DNA of 64,000 nt from Priestia aryabhattai (GTDB lineage Bacteria > Bacillota > Bacilli > Bacillales > Bacillaceae_H). The stretch covers positions 1 through 64,000 of the forward strand of contig NZ_JAMBOQ010000008.1 of the NCBI RefSeq assembly GCF_023715685.1, given 5' to 3'. The notes under the pieces are model-generated. The model ran no database searches, was not told where the DNA came from, and was given only the letters and a program-made list of their open reading frames with translations. A program made the translations under genes and the position numbers. Every line of letters begins with the position of its first letter. Within the stretch, counting starts at the first letter, position 1. Below are positions 45,303 through 54,117 of the stretch, in pieces.

Positions 45303-45336
45303 AAAAAAGAGGAAAAGATTTCTCTTTTCCTCTCTT
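45303..45336 (-). terminator. terminator of yheA
   Basis: The reverse strand has AGAGGAAAAGA, loop GAAA, TCTTTTCCTCTTTTTTT right after the yheA stop codon. Confidence 0.9.
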
Positions 45337-45345
45337 CTCTATCTC

Positions 45346-45696
45346 TTATTCAGCCGCACCGTAAAGCTCTTCAAGTGGCTTCATGATAATTTTGTTTAAT
45401 TCACCAATTACCATGCTCATACGTTGCTCAGCTTCCATTAGCTTCGCGATATTTTGATCCTGTTGAACGATTGCAACTGTTTGTTGAGCTTGCTGAACTT
45501 CTTCTTCAGTAATTTCTTGGCCCATCATTTGCTTTTGTTGCAGCTCCATTTGCATTGTACGGAAACGCTCAAATAATTGTTTTGAACCTTCATCAGCGTT
45601 TACTGCTGCATATAAGTTTTTTAAGTTTGTGTAATCATCGCTTTGGCGAATTGCTTTTTCTAAATCATTTGCTACATCATGTAAGTTTACAGACAC
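45346..45696 (-). CDS. yheA: YlbF/YmcA-family protein YheA
   Basis: 116 aa, all helical, with the Q-rich helix [29 protein letters not shown] typical of the YheA/YmcA/YlbF (DUF964) family. In B. subtilis YmcA and YlbF form a complex that assists RNase Y; YheA is the third paralogue, of unknown role. It begins at GTG, 8 nt after AGGAGG. Confidence 0.9.
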   Translation of the reverse strand: MSVNLHDVANDLEKAIRQSDDYTNLKNLYAAVNADEGSKQLFERFRTMQMELQQKQMMGQEITEEEVQQAQQTVAIVQQDQNIAKLMEAEQRMSMVIGELNKIIMKPLEELYGAAE

Positions 45697-45810
45697 GTTA
45701 AGTTCCTCCTAATTAAGTTCTATCATTTCTTGACTTCCCTAACTATAACAAATTATTATATAAAATTCAGCTTAAGACCTTTATTTTCTCAAAAAACGAT
45801 AAATTCTCTT

Positions 45811-45839
45811 CACAGATTGGGCTAATTCCTCATAGTATA
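45811..45839 (+). promoter_or_regulatory. sigma-K-like promoter of the YheC/YheD cluster
   Basis: cACa (45811-45814), 16-bp spacer, CATAGTATA (45831-45839): a full match to mACm-N16-CATAnnnTA, the late mother-cell consensus. It lies 44 bp before the first ATP-grasp gene. Pattern-based; not experimentally shown here. Confidence 0.65.
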
Positions 45840-45883
45840 TATCAGCATTCGCCTACTAAAGAAAAGAAAAAGAGGATTCGTTT

Positions 45884-47230
45884 ATGAATACTTTTACCAT
45901 TTCTCTAAAACCACTAGAGAAACATATGAGCAACGACATTTACATTAGTTCTGCTCTGTTCTCCCGTGTGAAGTGCAAGCACGAGTTTACGTTAACAGTA
46001 GGCTCCATCACGAAAGAAGTCAAAGCCACCGTTTTTCAACACCGAGAATGCTGTTTCATGATGTCAGAAGCTCTATTTACAGACTTTCGCTTTCCGTATG
46101 AAACGCATCAGCTGAGAGGCATTTACGAAGAGAACACGTTTAGGGTGGGACCCGTGATTAGCATCGTAACAGAAGTTCGAGAAGATGAAGAACCCTTTGG
46201 CTCCATTTCTGTATTTTGTAAGGAAATTGTTCAAGCTTGCAAGGAGTTAGGGTGTTTTTGCTATGTGAGCAAATTGAGCGACGTGAAGTCATTGTCTCCT
46301 AAAGGATATGTTTATCGTGCTGATCAATGGGTTTATTCAGACGTTCCCTTTCCGGAAATCGTACACAACCGGATTCATGCCAGGAAAACGGAGCAAACCG
46401 CTGATTTCCAAACCTTTAAAACATTTTTGAAAGAGCATGACGTTCCTTTTTTTAACGCACGCTACTTAAATAAATGGACGGTTTTTCAACAGCTTAAAGA
46501 TGTCGTACACTTGCTTCCCTATTTGCCAAAAACGTATCAGCTTCGTTCACGTCAAGATCTTCTTGACGCTTTGGAACTTCATGACGATGTTTTTCTGAAG
46601 CCTGTTCATGGTAGCCAAGGAAAAAATATTTTTAAAATTTCAAAGAAAGAGAAGTATATTTTAGACTATACAACGTTTACGCAGACGTATGAAAAAGAAT
46701 ATGAATCTCTCTATGACTTATTTGAAACGCTTTATAGTCAATTAAAAAGGCAAGGATTTCTGATCCAAGAAGGAATTTCACTGCAGACATACAAACAGTG
46801 CCCTTTTGATTTCCGCATTCTCTGTCATAAAAAAGACGACTTGACGTGGAAAATCACGTCCATTGTCACACGTGTATCAAAACCCGGCAATTTCGTCTCA
46901 AACCTTGCCCGTGGAGGAGATATTCATCCTCCTCAGCAAGTTTTAACTCAGCTCTATGATTCAAAAACTATGCGCCATATCCTTTCACTTTTGAAGGAGA
47001 TTGCGATTGAAATTTGCACACAGCTTTCTCATCCGTCTGAACTTTATGCAGAATTTGGTATTGATTTAGCGATTGATCAAGAAGGAAAGCCTTGGATTAT
47101 TGAAGTAAATGTCAAACCTTCCAAACAATTAGCTTCAAGCGCTTTCTCTGTCCGTCCCTCAACAAAAGCACTGCTTGATTATTGTCTGCATGCAACGAAT
47201 TTTCAATTTGCCAAGGAGGATTTACAATGA
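45884..47230 (+). CDS. YheC/YheD ATP-grasp protein 1
   Basis: 448 aa. An N-terminal beta domain of about 130 residues is followed by an ATP-grasp domain: NRIHARKTE, then LKPVHGSQGKNI (nucleotide loop), then GIDLAIDQEGKPWIIEVNVKPSKQ (metal ligands D and E...N). B. subtilis YheD and YheC are spore-coat-associated. AGAGGA lies 8 nt before the ATG. First of four adjacent paralogues, with an ATGA overlap to the next; all are likely one transcript from the sigma-K-like promoter. Confidence 0.9.
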   Translation: MNTFTISLKPLEKHMSNDIYISSALFSRVKCKHEFTLTVGSITKEVKATVFQHRECCFMMSEALFTDFRFPYETHQLRGIYEENTFRVGPVISIVTEVREDEEPFGSISVFCKEIVQACKELGCFCYVSKLSDVKSLSPKGYVYRADQWVYSDVPFPEIVHNRIHARKTEQTADFQTFKTFLKEHDVPFFNARYLNKWTVFQQLKDVVHLLPYLPKTYQLRSRQDLLDALELHDDVFLKPVHGSQGKNIFKISKKEKYILDYTTFTQTYEKEYESLYDLFETLYSQLKRQGFLIQEGISLQTYKQCPFDFRILCHKKDDLTWKITSIVTRVSKPGNFVSNLARGGDIHPPQQVLTQLYDSKTMRHILSLLKEIAIEICTQLSHPSELYAEFGIDLAIDQEGKPWIIEVNVKPSKQLASSAFSVRPSTKALLDYCLHATNFQFAKEDLQ

Positions 47231-48306
47231 TTTCATTAGGCTTTTTAACTATTCACCCACAGCAAGAAGTAGAGTACGTGACCGAAATTGCTAAACATGC
47301 TGCTGAGTTTTCGATTGAAATATACCGTTTCACCCCTTTTAACATTCATCCTAATACCGAAAAGATTGAAGGCTTCCGCTACGATTTACAACAAAAGAAA
47401 TGGATAGAAGATTCATTCTTACTTCCTTCGTTTATTTACGATCGCTGCTTTTATCGAAAAGACTCGCTGTCTAAAAAGGCTCGCCCTATTGTAAACTGGC
47501 TTAAACAGCGGGACGATATTACATTTTTAGGTCATGGATTGCCCAATAAGCTAGATGTCTATGAAGTAATTAAAAAAGATAGCTATTTATCTTCATATAT
47601 TCCTCCTACCACTCCAATCGAAAGTGTAGAGCAACTTGTTCAGCTGCTTCGCACAAACGATAGCCTAATGATTAAACCTGCCAACGGCTCACAAGGTAAA
47701 GGGATTGTAAAATTAAGACAGCGCGGGCGTGAAATTGAAGCTTCTTATCAACAAAATGACATTGTAAACACCATTATATTTTCCTCTTTTCAGGAGTTTA
47801 AGGACTGGTTTACGAAAACGACCCGTGATGCATTGTATATTGCTCAGCCCCATATTTCATTTTTCCCTTATGAACGCACTCCTTTTGATATAAGATTGCT
47901 ATTACAAAAAGGAAACGATGGTACTTGGAAAGAAATTGGAAGAGGAATTAGACAAGGTGAACGGGACTCCATCGTAACAAATGTAAGCTCAAGAGCGTCT
48001 ATTGTACGTTTTGAGAACTTGCTGCCTCGCATCCCTCGCGTTCATCGTCAATATGTAATGGATGAAATCAACACCATTTGTAAAACGATTCCGTCCGTTC
48101 TGGAAAATCATTTTCCTTCTCTTTTTGAATTAGGCATTGATTTATGTATCTCGAGAGACTTTAGCATCTGGATTCTAGATTTAAATTCGAAACCGGGAAG
48201 AAAAATAGTAATGGAGACAGCACCTGAACAAAAAGAAGTCATGTATAAAAATGTCCTGTCTTACTGCGTCTATTTAGCTAACACACTATCGTATCGTAAG
48301 GAGTAA
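47227..48306 (+). CDS. YheC/YheD ATP-grasp protein 2
   Basis: About 359 aa, the short form lacking the N-terminal beta domain, so closer to YheC. It carries YDRCFYRKD, IKPANGSQGKGI and GIDLCISRDFSIWILDLNSKPGRK; here Asp replaces the usual Glu of the metal-binding E-x-N. The ATG at 47227 overlaps the previous stop (ATGA) after an AAGGAGG site; the longer open frame from 47182 is not used. 4 bp to the next gene. Confidence 0.9.
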   Translation: MISLGFLTIHPQQEVEYVTEIAKHAAEFSIEIYRFTPFNIHPNTEKIEGFRYDLQQKKWIEDSFLLPSFIYDRCFYRKDSLSKKARPIVNWLKQRDDITFLGHGLPNKLDVYEVIKKDSYLSSYIPPTTPIESVEQLVQLLRTNDSLMIKPANGSQGKGIVKLRQRGREIEASYQQNDIVNTIIFSSFQEFKDWFTKTTRDALYIAQPHISFFPYERTPFDIRLLLQKGNDGTWKEIGRGIRQGERDSIVTNVSSRASIVRFENLLPRIPRVHRQYVMDEINTICKTIPSVLENHFPSLFELGIDLCISRDFSIWILDLNSKPGRKIVMETAPEQKEVMYKNVLSYCVYLANTLSYRKE

Positions 48307-48310
48307 TGCT

Positions 48311-49660
48311 ATGAAAAAAACTCTTACTCGCCTTGTTTTAGTAGAGCAGCTAGGCTGCGATCTTTCTGTTCCTGCATCTCTTTACAAAGACGCCTTGAAA
48401 CAAGCAGCTTTTGGAACAATGACAGCTCCATGCCTTATACAACCTTCAGAACGTCAAGAAATTCAGATTTCAGCTGAGCTAATGACAAAACTGCAAATTC
48501 CTTTCGCCCATATGATGCACCCTATTATTGTGAATGAGACCATTCACTTAGGACCTTTAATTGGTGTGTTATCAGCTGGTTTTACCGGTTCTCTACTGCG
48601 ACCAATTGGAAAGCGTTCCCTACACTTAGCTAAACTTCTTTCTACTGCAAGTATAACAGGGGGACTGCCTTTTATTTTTGGAACTCATCATATCAATTGG
48701 GAAAGCGGGACTATAAACGGCTATTTTTATGAAGAAAGCGGTTGGACACAGCATGAAATTCCGCTTCCCAACGTCGTATATAATCGTTTGCCAAATCGAA
48801 AAACAGAGGGGTTAGCTCCTTTTAAGTTCATTAAAGAAAAGATGATGACTGATTACGGCATTCCATTTTTTAATCCTGATTTTTTCAACAAGTGGGAAAT
48901 TCATGAGCTTTTAAAAATGAACGAGCAGACAGCCTATTTGTTACCTTACACGGTTGAAAGCCCTTCGCGTGAGCAAATAAAAAAACTTCTGTTCCTTCAT
49001 CAAACCGTTTATTTAAAACCGAAAAACGGAAGCTTAGGCCGCGGCATTTATACCCTATCTTTTAAGGATTCCATGTACACGCTGACTTACAAAGGAGAAA
49101 AAGGTCTTCATGTTCAAGAAAAAGAAACCTTAGAGAAGCTATTATCAGAATTTGAATATTTACTTACTAATCCTTCCTACATTGCTCAGCAAGGTATTTC
49201 ACTGATCAAAAAAGAAAAGCGCTGTGTAGACTTTCGCGTGCATACGAATAAAGACGGGAATAACCAATGGGTGCTTACTGCTTTAGCTGCTAAAGTAGCC
49301 GGTCCCAACAGCATCACTACGCATCTTGATTACGGCGGAGAAATTGAAGCTACAGCCAAAATATTCACCAACCCTTCTTACAAAAAAGAAATTGAAAATA
49401 AGCTAAAAGAAGCCGCTATCTTAATTAGTCATGTGCTCGAACAGGAGTTGAACGGATTAATTGGAGAGCTTGGATTCGATTTTGGAGTGGATTATCAAGG
49501 AAACGTGTGGCTATTTGAAGCTAACTCTAAGCCCGGTCGCTCTATTTTTTCACATCCTTCCTTACGAAAAGCGGATCAACAAACTAGAAAACTTTCTCTA
49601 GAATATGCGATTTACTTATCTGGATACTATCTAAATACACCTGCAGGCATCAGCATATGA
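48311..49660 (+). CDS. YheC/YheD ATP-grasp protein 3
   Basis: 449 aa, the long form with an N-terminal beta domain, then YNRLPNRKTE, LKPKNGSLGRGI and GELGFDFGVDYQGNVWLFEANSKPGRS. AAGGAG lies 8 nt before the ATG. It ends with an ATGA overlap onto protein 4, so translation is coupled. Close paralogue of proteins 1, 2 and 4. Confidence 0.9.
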   Translation: MKKTLTRLVLVEQLGCDLSVPASLYKDALKQAAFGTMTAPCLIQPSERQEIQISAELMTKLQIPFAHMMHPIIVNETIHLGPLIGVLSAGFTGSLLRPIGKRSLHLAKLLSTASITGGLPFIFGTHHINWESGTINGYFYEESGWTQHEIPLPNVVYNRLPNRKTEGLAPFKFIKEKMMTDYGIPFFNPDFFNKWEIHELLKMNEQTAYLLPYTVESPSREQIKKLLFLHQTVYLKPKNGSLGRGIYTLSFKDSMYTLTYKGEKGLHVQEKETLEKLLSEFEYLLTNPSYIAQQGISLIKKEKRCVDFRVHTNKDGNNQWVLTALAAKVAGPNSITTHLDYGGEIEATAKIFTNPSYKKEIENKLKEAAILISHVLEQELNGLIGELGFDFGVDYQGNVWLFEANSKPGRSIFSHPSLRKADQQTRKLSLEYAIYLSGYYLNTPAGISI

Positions 49661-50817
49661 TTACAATTTACTATCATAAAGAAAAGCAGCAGTGGTTTCA
49701 TAATAACCCTTCAGCATCTTACACATGGGGAGTTCAAGAAATTGAACTTCCCTTTACTCAAAACATTTCTTCTACTCAAGCTTTTCTTCGTTTCCAAAGA
49801 GAAAAAGCGGGCCCTATTGTGGGAGTTTTAACGAACAAAGATGTTTTGGAAAAACTGAATATAAAACAGCGCCCTTTATTAGAACTCTTACATCATACCC
49901 TGCAAGAAAAAGGGGGGCTTCTGGCTTTATTCGCTGAAGAAACAATGTTTCACCACTTCTTTGAAGGATATTGTTTTGACGGTGCAAAGAAACAGTGGAT
50001 CAAAACAACTTTGCCGCTGCCAAACGTTATATATAATCGTTATCCAGGAAGAAAATCAGAAACTAAGAAACTGAAATCTTTACACCAAAAGATAAAAAGC
50101 AGGCACATTCCCCTCTTTAATTCCGCTTTTTTTTCAAAATGGAAAGTGTATCAGTTATTTTCAAAACATCCACTATTATCTCCTCACCTGCCTAAAACCT
50201 ATCTTTTAACGCCCGAAATAGATATTGCTACGCTGTTGCAAAAGCACTCTTCCCTTTATTTTAAGCCTATTAACAGCAGTAAAGGCGCTGGAATTTTTCG
50301 ATTATCTTCCCATAAGCATACGATTATTTATCAAGATCATAAACGCAAAGAAGAATTTTCTTCTTTACAAGCAATTGACCTTCCCAGGTCTGCTTATCTC
50401 ATTCAAGAAGCTATTGAGACGCAACCATTCAACGACCGGCGCTATGACTTACGTATTTTAGCGCATCACAAAGATAGTGGATATGTTATTAGCGGCGTCG
50501 GTATTCGACATAGTCCCTATCAATCCATTACAACACATACTTTAAACGGCGGAAGCATTTCACCTTTTCAAGATCTTGAAGATGAAATAGATACTTCCTT
50601 CCTCTCGTCTTTTGTAAATACGTGCGGGCAAGTCCTTCAACAGTCCTTCCCTCTAGTTGAAGAATTTTCTCTTGATATGGCAAAGTCAGCCCAAGGGCAG
50701 TATTATCTGTTTGAAGTGAATGCAAAACCAATGATTTTTGATGAAACAGACATTCAAACGCAAGGTGCTAAACACATATGCGACATATTTTACAAATTAA
50801 CAAAATTTTTAGATTAA
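49657..50817 (+). CDS. YheC/YheD ATP-grasp protein 4
   Basis: 386 aa. YNRYPGRKSE, FKPINSSKGAGI and EFSLDMAKSAQGQYYLFEVNAKPMIF place it in the family; the GS of the nucleotide loop is SS and the tail after KP is shorter. It has no separate ribosome binding site beyond what lies in the end of protein 3, consistent with coupling. Last of the four. Confidence 0.88.
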   Translation: MITIYYHKEKQQWFHNNPSASYTWGVQEIELPFTQNISSTQAFLRFQREKAGPIVGVLTNKDVLEKLNIKQRPLLELLHHTLQEKGGLLALFAEETMFHHFFEGYCFDGAKKQWIKTTLPLPNVIYNRYPGRKSETKKLKSLHQKIKSRHIPLFNSAFFSKWKVYQLFSKHPLLSPHLPKTYLLTPEIDIATLLQKHSSLYFKPINSSKGAGIFRLSSHKHTIIYQDHKRKEEFSSLQAIDLPRSAYLIQEAIETQPFNDRRYDLRILAHHKDSGYVISGVGIRHSPYQSITTHTLNGGSISPFQDLEDEIDTSFLSSFVNTCGQVLQQSFPLVEEFSLDMAKSAQGQYYLFEVNAKPMIFDETDIQTQGAKHICDIFYKLTKFLD

Positions 50818-50827
50818 ATGATTTTTC

Positions 50828-50876
50828 ATCTCCTTTTCTCATGGTAAGCTTATAATAACTACTTGAGAAAGGAGAT
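50828..50876 (+). promoter_or_regulatory. inverted repeat that covers the yheE ribosome binding site
   Basis: ATCTCCTTTTCTCA (50828-50841) and TGAGAAAGGAGAT (50864-50876) are complementary apart from one extra T, with a 22-nt loop. In a read-through RNA from the upstream cluster the AAAGGAG of yheE would be buried. TATAAT at 50851-50856 lies in the loop and could start a shorter RNA without the left arm. Confidence 0.5.
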
Positions 50877-50883
50877 TTTCTTT

Positions 50884-51093
50884 ATGGTTTCACATTTCCA
50901 GGTTAAACCACTGTATCAAAATAATCGAATGCCGGGCTGGCACATCTCGTTTTATATGAATCGGGTTTATTATGAGGCTGATTATTTAAAAGATGGACAA
51001 ATTGTATGGAAAACTGCACTTTCTAGTCAAATAGATGAAACGCAATTAATTGATTATATTCATGAGCTTATGCTTTTTCACGTTTATGAATAG
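50884..51093 (+). CDS. yheE: YheE family protein
   Basis: About 69 aa. Start ATG 50884, 8-9 nt after AAAGGAG; the reading frame is open 7 codons earlier, but that upstream part lies in the ribosome binding site. Small soluble protein with several aromatic residues (WHISFYMNRVYYEADYLKDGQIVW). Similar to B. subtilis YheE in length and place. Function unknown. Confidence 0.8.
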   Translation: MVSHFQVKPLYQNNRMPGWHISFYMNRVYYEADYLKDGQIVWKTALSSQIDETQLIDYIHELMLFHVYE

Positions 51094-51122
51094 TAAGCTT
51101 TCACCGAAAGGACCGAGCACAG

Positions 51123-52025
51123 ATGAAACAGCTGCACACACTACTTGGGGATAAAATGATTAAGGCTAAAATCCCTTCTCAATTTGAACGATACAAATGG
51201 TTTTCATATGATAAAGGCTTTATTGGAATTGAACACACGGCTCTATCTCAAAAAGAGCAGGCGTTACTTTCTGCTTTTTTAACCCCTTATGATGAGGAAG
51301 TTTCTTTGCTGACGCCAGAACAATTGTATTGGTCAAACCTGTTATTTGAAGCACCTGAAAAAGTCATTCACTCTCATCATACGCACCATTCTTTTCGCTT
51401 CACCCAGTTTTTAATTAAACGTTTGTTTGAACAAAAAATAGAGTTTGAAAATGCGCTTCACGCTTTGTATTCTACCTCCATTACTGTGTTGTGGATCGAT
51501 AAACAATCAGGTGTCGTTATCGAAACCTTTGATGATCCTAATGACTTAACTGAAAATTTATCAGATTCTATCGAGGTGCTATGTCATGATTTTGAAACTT
51601 CGATTCAGTTCTTTGAAGGACAAATTCACTTTTTTCCGTCTTCACCTCAATTAATTTTTGAGCGTGAAAAGAAATGGTTTTATCAAATTAAGCATACAGT
51701 CGAACAAAAACATGTTATCCATTTTACCGACGTTTTACCCCATTTGGTTCTGCAAGAGTCTTCAGGGGCAATCCAAAATCATATGATCCATTTACTTGAT
51801 TTAGTAAAAGATGACGGAGATCTTTTAGAAACGATTAAGGTTTATTTAGAATGCAATTTAAACGTATCTCTTGCTGCTAAGAAACTGTACATGCATCGCA
51901 ACAGTTTGCAGTATAGAATTGAGAAATTTATTGATCGCACACACCTTGATATCAAACACTTCACAGGAGCTGTGTCTGCTTACTTAGCCATTCTTGCTTT
52001 AAAAAATTCGCAGGATGAAAAATAA
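51123..52025 (+). CDS. PucR/CdaR-type transcriptional regulator
   Basis: 300 aa. The C-terminal 60 residues form a PucR-type HTH (LLETIKVYLECNLNVSLAAKKLYMHRNSLQYRIEKFIDRTHLDI), the rest is an unrecognised sensory region. It sits 29 bp after yheE and just upstream of msmX, separated from it by a terminator. It may regulate sugar transport through msmX, but this is only neighbourhood inference. Confidence 0.8.
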   Translation: MKQLHTLLGDKMIKAKIPSQFERYKWFSYDKGFIGIEHTALSQKEQALLSAFLTPYDEEVSLLTPEQLYWSNLLFEAPEKVIHSHHTHHSFRFTQFLIKRLFEQKIEFENALHALYSTSITVLWIDKQSGVVIETFDDPNDLTENLSDSIEVLCHDFETSIQFFEGQIHFFPSSPQLIFEREKKWFYQIKHTVEQKHVIHFTDVLPHLVLQESSGAIQNHMIHLLDLVKDDGDLLETIKVYLECNLNVSLAAKKLYMHRNSLQYRIEKFIDRTHLDIKHFTGAVSAYLAILALKNSQDEK

Positions 52026-52029
52026 AATG

Positions 52030-52072
52030 AAAGGGTTTTCGTAAATAGTGCACGAAAACTCTTTCTTTTTTT
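52030..52072 (+). terminator. terminator of the PucR-type regulator gene
   Basis: AAAGGGTTTTCGT, loop AAATAGTGC, ACGAAAACTCTTT then a T run. Confidence 0.85.
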
Positions 52073-52123
52073 TGTGCATGTTTACCATTTACCGTTTCAT
52101 TTAAAAAAATTACACTAGAGTTA

Positions 52124-52137
52124 AGAAAACGGTTTCA
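52124..52137. promoter_or_regulatory. cre-like site upstream of msmX
   Basis: The reverse strand TGAAACCGTTTTCT matches the cre consensus with one mismatch. It lies 28 bp upstream of the msmX start. Confidence 0.4.
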
Positions 52138-52164
52138 CGGAGTACATACAAGGGGGAAATGGAA

Positions 52165-53274
52165 ATGGCTGAATTACGTTTAGAACATATTTATAAAATG
52201 TATGATAAAGATGTGACGGCGGTAAAAGATTTTAACCTTCACATTCAAGATAAAGAATTTATTGTATTTGTTGGTCCTTCAGGCTGTGGGAAATCGACAA
52301 CGCTTCGTATGGTTGCTGGGCTAGAGGAAATTTCAAAAGGCGATTTTTATATTGACAGCAAGCGTGTAAATGACGTTGCTCCAAAAGACCGCGATATTGC
52401 AATGGTATTCCAAAACTATGCATTGTATCCGCATATGAGCGTATATGACAACATGGCTTTTGGGTTAAAACTTCGTAAATTACCAAAAGATGAAATCGAC
52501 CGCCGCGTAAAAGATGCCGCTCGTATTTTAGGGCTTGAGCAATACTTAGAGCGCAAGCCAAAAGCATTATCTGGAGGACAGCGTCAGCGTGTAGCTCTAG
52601 GTCGTGCAATCGTTCGTGATGCTAAGGTCTTCTTAATGGACGAACCTTTATCAAACTTAGACGCGAAATTACGTGTACAAATGCGTTCTGAAATTGCGAA
52701 ACTTCACCAGCGTTTGGGTACAACGACAATTTACGTAACACATGACCAAACCGAAGCAATGACAATGGCTTCTCGTCTCGTTGTTATGAAAGATGGTATT
52801 ATCCAGCAGGTTGGTACACCAAAAGAAGTATATGAAAAACCTGAAAATGTATTTGTAGGCGGGTTTATTGGTTCTCCTGCTATGAACTTCTTAACAGGAA
52901 CGTTAAAAGACGGAAAGGTTCAAGTAGGAGATTCCCTTCTTGCAGTTCCGGAAGGCAAAATGAAAATACTTCGTGACCAAGGATATTTAAACAAACAAAT
53001 TATTTTAGGCATCCGTCCTGAAGATTTCCATGATGAGCCTGTATTTATTGAATCTTCACCTGGCACAAAAGTTACAATCAAAGTCGATGTATCCGAGTTA
53101 ATGGGGGCTGAAACTATGCTTTATTCTAAACTTGGCGGACAAGATTTTGTAGCACGCGTGGATTCAAGAACAGATATTAAACCGCTTCAATCTCTAGACT
53201 TAGCATTAGATATGAACAAAGCGCATTTCTTTGATGCAGAATCAGAACAGCGCATCCGTGCTGAGCACGAATAA
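52165..53274 (+). CDS. msmX: carbohydrate ABC transporter ATPase MsmX
   Basis: About 369 aa. Walker [11 protein letters not shown]-loop FQNYALYP, signature [15 protein letters not shown], Walker [13 protein letters not shown], and a C-terminal TOBE/MalK-type regulatory domain ([13 protein letters not shown]). In B. subtilis MsmX energises several different sugar importers. AAGGGGG is 2 nt before ATG 52159 but 8 nt before ATG 52165, which I prefer. No permease gene is near, as expected for a shared ATPase. Confidence 0.94.
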   Translation: MAELRLEHIYKMYDKDVTAVKDFNLHIQDKEFIVFVGPSGCGKSTTLRMVAGLEEISKGDFYIDSKRVNDVAPKDRDIAMVFQNYALYPHMSVYDNMAFGLKLRKLPKDEIDRRVKDAARILGLEQYLERKPKALSGGQRQRVALGRAIVRDAKVFLMDEPLSNLDAKLRVQMRSEIAKLHQRLGTTTIYVTHDQTEAMTMASRLVVMKDGIIQQVGTPKEVYEKPENVFVGGFIGSPAMNFLTGTLKDGKVQVGDSLLAVPEGKMKILRDQGYLNKQIILGIRPEDFHDEPVFIESSPGTKVTIKVDVSELMGAETMLYSKLGGQDFVARVDSRTDIKPLQSLDLALDMNKAHFFDAESEQRIRAEHE

Positions 53275-53303
53275 AAAAAGACCTCTAGGGGTCTTTTTTT
53301 ATT
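53273..53303. terminator. bidirectional terminator, msmX / Zn-ribbon gene
   Basis: AAAAAAAGACC-TCTA-GGGGTCTTTTTTT, between convergent genes. Confidence 0.85.
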
Positions 53304-53541
53304 CCTGTATTTGCTTCAATTCTTCACTATGACAAGCAGAGCAGTAAAAGAGATGAATACATTGATGATTTGCTAAATCACTAGGATACCCATTTTCTAC
53401 TTTTAACTGATCGATTTCCATATAAGCACTGTAATCATCAAAATAGTCGCTGACTTTTCCCATATCCCCCAGCACTTCTCCACATGTTTTGCACGTCATT
53501 TGTACATCACTAAACCCATTACATAAGGAACAAATCGACAT
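53299..53541 (-). CDS. small cysteine-rich (zinc-ribbon-like) protein
   Basis: About 80 aa with three CXXC-type pairs (CSLC, CKTC, CSAC), so probably zinc-binding. GAGGTG lies 7 nt before the ATG at 53541; the open frame begins 2 codons earlier at a GTG. Not recognised beyond the cysteine pattern. Convergent with msmX and divergent from the SASP gene. Confidence 0.7.
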   Translation of the reverse strand: MSICSLCNGFSDVQMTCKTCGEVLGDMGKVSDYFDDYSAYMEIDQLKVENGYPSDLANHQCIHLFYCSACHSEELKQIQE

Positions 53542-53655
53542 CCGCACACCTCGCTTTACCTGATCAATATGTACCTATAATATGCACGGAATAAAACTCT
53601 CTTACTCTTTATCAGACTCCATATAAATTTTCTATAAATTACCAAAAACTTTCTA

Positions 53656-53686
53656 TGTATATGTTTTTTTGCCTTTCGCCATAATA
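53656..53686 (+). promoter_or_regulatory. sigma-G-like promoter of the SASP gene
   Basis: TGTATA (53656-53661), 18-bp spacer, CATAATA (53680-53686); the consensus is TGAATA-N17/18-CATACTA. Predicted start near 53693. It fits forespore expression of alpha/beta-type SASP genes. Confidence 0.65.
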
Positions 53687-53720
53687 CTAGTAACAACCGA
53701 GCACAACAGCTCGCAAACAT

Positions 53721-53796
53721 TGAGTTACGCCGCGGTAGGCAAGCAGATCTAATCGATGCATCTGCTCGGCTGGTTCAACTCCAGCTAACTCAACCA
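53721..53796 (+). ncRNA. tRNA-like cloverleaf in the SASP leader
   Basis: The 76 nt fold as: acceptor TGAGTTA (53721-53727) with TAACTCA (53786-53792), 7 perfect pairs; D-like arm GCC-GCGGTA-GGC; long middle arm AGCAGAT/ATCTGCT (53742-53748/53760-53766) with an 11-nt loop; T arm GCTGG-TTCAACT-CCAGC (53769-53785), with canonical T-loop bases; then A and CCA (53793-53796). U8, a normal D arm and a 7-nt anticodon loop are absent, so it is not a normal decoding tRNA. It resembles the concept of the tRNA-Other RNA described in the Bacillus cereus group. Confidence 0.75.
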
Positions 53797-53833
53797 TTAC
53801 AATCTATTTTATCTAACGAGGAGATGAATACAC

Positions 53834-54052
53834 ATGGCAAATTATCAAAACGCATCAAACAGAAATTCATCAAACAAGTTAGTAGCGCCTGGTGCTCAAG
53901 CTGCTATCGATCAAATGAAGTTCGAAATCGCTAGTGAGTTTGGTGTAAACTTAGGACCAGATGCAACAGCTCGTGCGAACGGATCTGTTGGTGGCGAAAT
54001 CACAAAACGTTTAGTACAATTAGCTGAGCAAAACTTAGGCGGCAAGTACTAA
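53834..54052 (+). CDS. alpha/beta-type small acid-soluble spore protein
   Basis: 72 aa. [35 protein letters not shown] is the SASP signature, including the GPR protease site [10 protein letters not shown]. It coats and protects spore DNA. The position near the yhe genes matches B. subtilis sspB. GAGGAG lies 10 nt before the ATG. The leader is unusually long, about 140 nt, because of the tRNA-like element. Confidence 0.97.
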   Translation: MANYQNASNRNSSNKLVAPGAQAAIDQMKFEIASEFGVNLGPDATARANGSVGGEITKRLVQLAEQNLGGKY

Positions 54053-54078
54053 TATTAACTAATTTCATATTATGGCTT

Positions 54079-54112
54079 TAGCGCTCCAAGATCTCTTGGA
54101 GCGCTTTCTAGT
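54079..54112. terminator. terminator after the SASP gene
   Basis: AGCGCTCCAAGA-TC-TCTTGGAGCGCT followed by TTTCTAG; could also serve the convergent CNNM gene. Confidence 0.88.
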
Positions 54113-54117
54113 TTCTT

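Noticed and set aside
53721..53796. Ordinary decoding tRNA gene
   Set aside because: U8, a normal D arm and a 7-nt anticodon loop are missing; only the acceptor stem, T arm and CCA are standard, so I call it tRNA-like.
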